The position numbers and the translations under genes are program-made. The notes beneath the pieces were generated by a model. It saw nothing but the letters and a program-made list of their open reading frames with translations, was not told where the DNA came from and ran no database searches. From an uncultured Verrucomicrobiales bacterium (GTDB lineage: Bacteria > Verrucomicrobiota > Verrucomicrobiia > Verrucomicrobiales > DEV007), in the NCBI GenBank assembly GCA_938082635.1, contig CALLLI010000036.1:17370-81369 (forward strand): DNA of 64,000 nucleotides. Reading direction: 5' to 3'. Positions 60,589-64,000 of this stretch are shown here, in pieces. The number at the start of each line of letters is the position of its first letter. Position 1 is the first letter of the stretch.

Positions 60589-61225
60589 AGTGGTGTATTA
60601 AGTAAGTACAATTGTATTTGGTTTCTTGAACGCGACAGAATGGATGTCGCGTGAAAGCGACGGCTTGTTACCTACTCTACTCCCAGCAATACGGACTATT
60701 TATGAAATACCATGACGACTGTCTATTTCTCTATAGCTACCATAAAAAAGTCATCGCGACCACGGAGGGACAGACGGCTTCGCTAGTCCTGACAAATGGC
60801 GCTTGTTTCAACAGATGGTCTTACAGGATAGAACGGAGGCTCATGCTCAGCCGCTTCGCGCCACATTCTTGGCCTGGGGCAGCCCCCCAGGTTTCCGTTA
60901 TACGGAACTGTTAGTGATTCAGCGGATGATTACCCAGAGCGATTCACTTTGAATCACGGCTTCAGCGCTAGGGGAATGGTGTCAATGGTTCCTAAGGCCT
61001 TTCCCTAAGCTAACATAGATCGCACCGTTGGTGCTGCTATGACATGAGCTCATTCCCGTTTCTAGGGTAATACGTTGATCTCCTATTCCAGCGTGATGCC
61101 CACCACCAATAATGCGGTGGCGAGATTCTGAAGGGCTGCCAGCAAGGGCGATCGTCACTCGAATCCGCGAGCACGTCCTACTAGGTCACTCTTGACGCCG
61201 AGTGCTGAGCACGGGAGTCTGATCC
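60589..61225. other. 637-bp intergenic region, no gene seen
   Basis: Lies between divergent genes. The left 150 bp are A/T-rich and likely hold the spondin gene promoter. A frame at 60651-60914 (87 aa) has a codon and residue composition unlike the neighbours and no family motif. The rest shows only small palindromes (for example CTCG-AATCCG-CGAG near 61158). I see no RNA gene. Confidence 0.45.
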
Positions 61226-62452
61226 ATGCTTAAGAACGCTCTTTCTACAATCCTCCTCTCGATCACTGCTGCGTGGACTGTGTCCGCAGACGATTGGCAC
61301 CGCTGGCGTGGCCCCCAGTTGAATGGCGTTTCCAGCGAAGCTGGCTGGCTCACGCAATGGCCGGATGGTGAACCCACCGTTTCATGGAAGGCATCTGTCG
61401 GCACGGGCTTCTCAACCGTGGCTGTTTCCAAGGGGCGCCTCTACACCATGGGCAATGAAGACGACGTTGAAACCGTCTTCTGCCTCGATGCCGACAAGGG
61501 TGAGGTCATTTGGAGACACGAGTATCCCTGTGCACTGGATCCGAAGTATTTCGAAGGGGGGCCCACATCGACGCCAACGATCGATGGCGATGCCGTCTAC
61601 ACCCTAAGCCGACGCGGCCATTTGTTCTGCTTCGATGCCACTTCAGGTGAGATCCGGTGGTCAAAGAACGTTCAAGAAGAGACCGCAGCCGCCATTCCAA
61701 GCTGGGGTTTTTCAGGGGCACCGTTAGTTCATGAAGAATTGTTAGTTATCAATGTCGGGGACTCCGGAATGGCTCTTCACAAAGAGAGTGGCGATGTCAT
61801 TTGGAAGTCGGAGATCACGGAATCGGGTTACTCAACTCCCTACCCTTACAAAGTAAACGATACCCAATGGGCCGTGATTCTGGGTTCCGCCAAATCCTAC
61901 GTCGCTGTGGATATTAAAGATGGGAAAGAACTCTGGCGTTATCGCTGGCTCACACGGTTCGGCGTCAATGCGGCCGACCCCATTGTCAGTGGCGATCAAG
62001 TGTTTATCTCCTCTGGTTACAACAAAGGATCGGCTCTGCTTCAGCTAGGCACGGAGGAACCGAAGCTCATTTGGAAATGCAAAGAGTTGCGAAGTCAAAT
62101 GAACCCTAGCGTGTTACTCGACGGCTATCTTTACGGAACGGATGGCGATGCCGGGAACGATGCCACCTTGAAATGCATCGCTTGGAAGACAGGCGAGGTC
62201 AAATGGTCGCAGAAAGCCATTGGAACAGGAGGTGTTACCGCTGCGGACGGAAAGCTCATCGTCCTCACATCCCGAGGCGAATTGATAGTGGCCCCTGCTT
62301 CACCAGAGAAATTCCAGCCCATCACACGGGCACACGTGCTCGGTGGAAAGTGTTGGACCTGTCCCGTTCTCTCGAACGGGAGAATTTACTGTCGGAATGC
62401 CGCCGGTGATCTTGTTTGTATCGACGCCAGGAGGCCCAAGCCGCAAGATTGA
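61226..62452 (+). CDS. exported PQQ-type beta-propeller protein
   Basis: A 408-aa exported protein with a signal peptide (residues 1-21). The repeated pattern of PQQ-like/BamB-type propeller blades is visible: DDWHRWRGPQLNGVS at the front, then VFCLDADKGEVIWRHEYP, LFCFDATSGEIRWSKNV, ALHKESGDVIWKSEI, YVAVDIKDGKELWRYRW and KCIAWKTGEVKWSQKA. The start WRGPQ-N-G is typical of planctomycete-verrucomicrobial PQQ-like proteins. Whether it binds PQQ cannot be told. It is 12 bp upstream of a Tat-exported oxidoreductase, so the two probably act together on a sugar substrate. Confidence 0.88.
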   Translation: MLKNALSTILLSITAAWTVSADDWHRWRGPQLNGVSSEAGWLTQWPDGEPTVSWKASVGTGFSTVAVSKGRLYTMGNEDDVETVFCLDADKGEVIWRHEYPCALDPKYFEGGPTSTPTIDGDAVYTLSRRGHLFCFDATSGEIRWSKNVQEETAAAIPSWGFSGAPLVHEELLVINVGDSGMALHKESGDVIWKSEITESGYSTPYPYKVNDTQWAVILGSAKSYVAVDIKDGKELWRYRWLTRFGVNAADPIVSGDQVFISSGYNKGSALLQLGTEEPKLIWKCKELRSQMNPSVLLDGYLYGTDGDAGNDATLKCIAWKTGEVKWSQKAIGTGGVTAADGKLIVLTSRGELIVAPASPEKFQPITRAHVLGGKCWTCPVLSNGRIYCRNAAGDLVCIDARRPKPQD

Positions 62453-62464
62453 TCTATCGAACGC

Positions 62465-63793
62465 ATGAAACGACGAACCTTTATTCGATCCACCGGAACA
62501 GCCGCTGCTGGCTCCGTTCTCACGCAAGCGCCTTTTATTCTCGCGGCAGACAAAGGTCTCAAGCGCTATCGCACCGCCTTAATCGGTTCCGGATGGTGGG
62601 GCATGAACATTCTTCGTGAAGCTCTCGCATTGGAAAAATCTCAAGTCGTCGCCTTGTGCGACGTCGATGCGGACGCCTTGGAAATCTCTGCTGAAGAGAT
62701 CGAAGACATGACCGGTGAAAAGCCTCGGATCTACAAAGACTTTCGCGAACTCCTAGAGAACGAGAAGCCGGAGATCGTCATCAACGCCACGCCCGATCAC
62801 TGGCACGCCTTGATCTCCATCGCCGCCATGGAATCTGGCGCTCATGTCTTCCTTGAAAAACCTACCGGGCACACGATTCAAGAAAGCCGGGCCGTATTAA
62901 ATACGGCCCGAAAAACTGAGCGCATTGTCCAGGTCGGACTGCATCGACGCATAGGACCGCATCACGTCTCTGGAATGAAATTCCTCAAGGACGGCAGCGC
63001 GGGCACGATTGGCTCCGTCAGGATGTTTGTCCAGAGCAGTGGCGGCACTGAGCAAGCAAGTCCTAACAGTGCGCCTCCAGAAGGATTGGATTGGGACATG
63101 TACTGCGGGCCTGCGCCTCTTCGCCCCTTCAATCGCAAGATCCATCCAGGCGGCTTTCGCAACTTTCTCGATTTCGCCAATGGAACGCTCGGCGACTGGG
63201 GCGTTCACTGGCTCGATCAAGTGCTGTGGTGGACGGAAGAGAAGTATCCCAAGCGCGTGTATTCAACTGGCAATCGACACGTTCGCGGCGAAGCCATCCT
63301 ATCAGAGAATGAACAAACCACCGACGCGCCCGATTCTCAGATCGCCGTGTACGAATTTGAATCATTCCATGCCACATGGGAGCACCGAAAGTACGCTGGC
63401 AAGGGCGCAGAGAACACCGGTGTCGGATGCTATTTCTATGGAAGTAAAGGCACCTTCCACATGGGATGGCGTGATGGTTGGACGTTCTACCCTTCCAAGA
63501 AAGGCGGCAAGGTCGTGCGCCAAGCCCCACAGTTTGATCATGAGAAGGACGGTCACAATGTGAAGATGCTCTGGGCGGACTTCCTAGCGGCCATCGAGAA
63601 CAACACCCGCCCAGTGGCCGATGTCGAGATCGGTCATTTGTCGACCAATCTCAGCCTGCTTGGCATGCTCTCTCTCAAAGTTGGCCGCAGCATTGCTTGG
63701 GACGGCGAGAAGGAGCAAGTCATCGGCGACCCAGAAGCAAACGCCTTGCTCAAGCGGGACTATAGGCAGCCTTGGGAGTATCCGAAGGTCTAG
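62465..63793 (+). CDS. Tat-exported Gfo/Idh/MocA family oxidoreductase
   Basis: A 442-aa NAD(P)-dependent sugar oxidoreductase of the Gfo/Idh/MocA family. A twin-arginine signal (KRRTFIRSTG) precedes the Rossmann domain at about 35-160 (ALIGSGWWGMNIL, VVALCDVDADAL, NATPDHWHALISIAAM), with the family's E-K-P motif in FLEKPTGHTI. The second domain has GDWGVHWLDQVLWW and YGSKGTFHMGWR. Export by Tat is common for these enzymes in Verrucomicrobia because the cofactor is bound before transport. It follows the PQQ-like gene by 12 bp. An IS630-type element begins 21 bp after its stop. Confidence 0.92.
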   Translation: MKRRTFIRSTGTAAAGSVLTQAPFILAADKGLKRYRTALIGSGWWGMNILREALALEKSQVVALCDVDADALEISAEEIEDMTGEKPRIYKDFRELLENEKPEIVINATPDHWHALISIAAMESGAHVFLEKPTGHTIQESRAVLNTARKTERIVQVGLHRRIGPHHVSGMKFLKDGSAGTIGSVRMFVQSSGGTEQASPNSAPPEGLDWDMYCGPAPLRPFNRKIHPGGFRNFLDFANGTLGDWGVHWLDQVLWWTEEKYPKRVYSTGNRHVRGEAILSENEQTTDAPDSQIAVYEFESFHATWEHRKYAGKGAENTGVGCYFYGSKGTFHMGWRDGWTFYPSKKGGKVVRQAPQFDHEKDGHNVKMLWADFLAAIENNTRPVADVEIGHLSTNLSLLGMLSLKVGRSIAWDGEKEQVIGDPEANALLKRDYRQPWEYPKV

Positions 63794-63814
63794 TGTCGTG
63801 CGCGCTAAGTTCAT

Positions 63815-64000
63815 TTAGTTAAAGCTATCAGCAAGTTTCTCTAAGATTTGTTCTGGAGTCGCGACCCAGGCGAACGGTTTGGAGTCGTCGTTGTGGGTTT
63901 CAATGTATTGCATGATTGCCTCTTCAAGCTCTTTCACTGATCGAAAGCTTCCTCTCCGGATTCGTTGTGACGTGATCAATCCGAAGAATCGTTCTACCTG
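63815..64000 (-). mobile_element. IS630-family transposase, 3' end (runs off the window)
   Basis: From the window edge the minus strand reads 61 codons to a TAA at 63815-63817. The peptide (VERFFGLITSQRIRRGSF, RSVKELEEAIMQYIETHN, then KPFAWVATPEQILEKL) is the C-terminal end of IS630-family DDE transposases. The 5' part lies outside the window. These elements insert at TA dinucleotides and have short terminal inverted repeats; the outer end must lie within 63794-63814, but without the other end I cannot define it. Confidence 0.85.

Noticed and set aside
60651-60914. 87-aa plus-strand frame in the intergenic region
   Set aside because: Composition and codon use unlike neighbours and no recognisable motif; it starts inside the promoter-like region of the spondin gene.
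1-64000. Genome-wide reassignment of UGA
   Set aside because: Suggested by two in-frame TGAs (30736, 53390), but TGA ends other intact genes, such as those ending at 32590 and 58454, where it also forms an ATGA overlap with the next gene.

Overview
The window looks like a chromosomal segment of a member of the Verrucomicrobiota. The evidence is the combination of PEP-CTERM proteins, DUF1501/DUF1800 pairs, Tat-exported sugar-handling proteins, DUF1080 and LamG surface proteins, a Ser/Thr kinase beside an ECF sigma factor, FG-GAP and ASPIC propellers, and the typical C-terminal domains of this phylum (Y-x-V/I-E-x-S-x-DL-x-x-W). No rRNA, tRNA or CRISPR array was recognised. All calls come from reading the sequence; no database search was run.

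Layout. 0.3-4.7 kb (+): LysM lipoprotein, TIM-barrel sugar isomerase/epimerase-like protein, FG-GAP propeller, TPM-domain protein. 4.8-16.5 kb (+): an ECF sigma factor, a 1356-aa anti-sigma-like/vWA protein containing pieces that resemble out-of-order segments of the verrucomicrobial secretin, and a 2292-aa membrane protein with internal duplications. This is the best candidate for an undescribed system. 16.7-20 kb (-): DUF1501 protein, then a decayed patch with a surface-protein remnant, a lipoprotein and a truncated hydrolase. 20.2-23.6 kb (-): two PilT-type ATPases behind a YqjD/YqjE/YqjK-like membrane stress cluster. 23.9-27.6 kb (+): gapA-pgk-tpiA, a hairpin, then hisH. 27.6-32.6 kb (+): sulfatase, a Ser/Thr kinase interrupted by a C7-tract frameshift and a TGA, and an ECF sigma factor.

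32.7-44.9 kb (-): three exported proteins, namely a CBM9-like/LamG mosaic, a YWTD-type propeller, and a 2311-aa diheme cytochrome c fused to FG-GAP/ASPIC, F5/8C-like, PA14 and other beta domains. 45-48.7 kb: a secreted protein with a decayed tail, a DUF1080-LamG gene split by a 1-nt frameshift, and a decayed ECF sigma gene. 49-59 kb (+): an 8-kb gene (LamG, TSP3, lectin, DUF1800) cut by one in-frame TGA, then DUF1501 and a small translationally coupled gene. 59-60.6 kb (-): two PEP-CTERM proteins, one with a spondin-like domain. 61.2-63.8 kb (+): a PQQ-type propeller and a Tat-exported Gfo/Idh/MocA oxidoreductase. The right edge holds the 3' end of an IS630-family transposase.

The overall picture is intact central metabolism and pilus motors among large exported proteins suited to polysaccharide use and surface attachment. 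Many of the accessory genes carry frameshifts, stops or remnants, whereas the housekeeping genes look clean.
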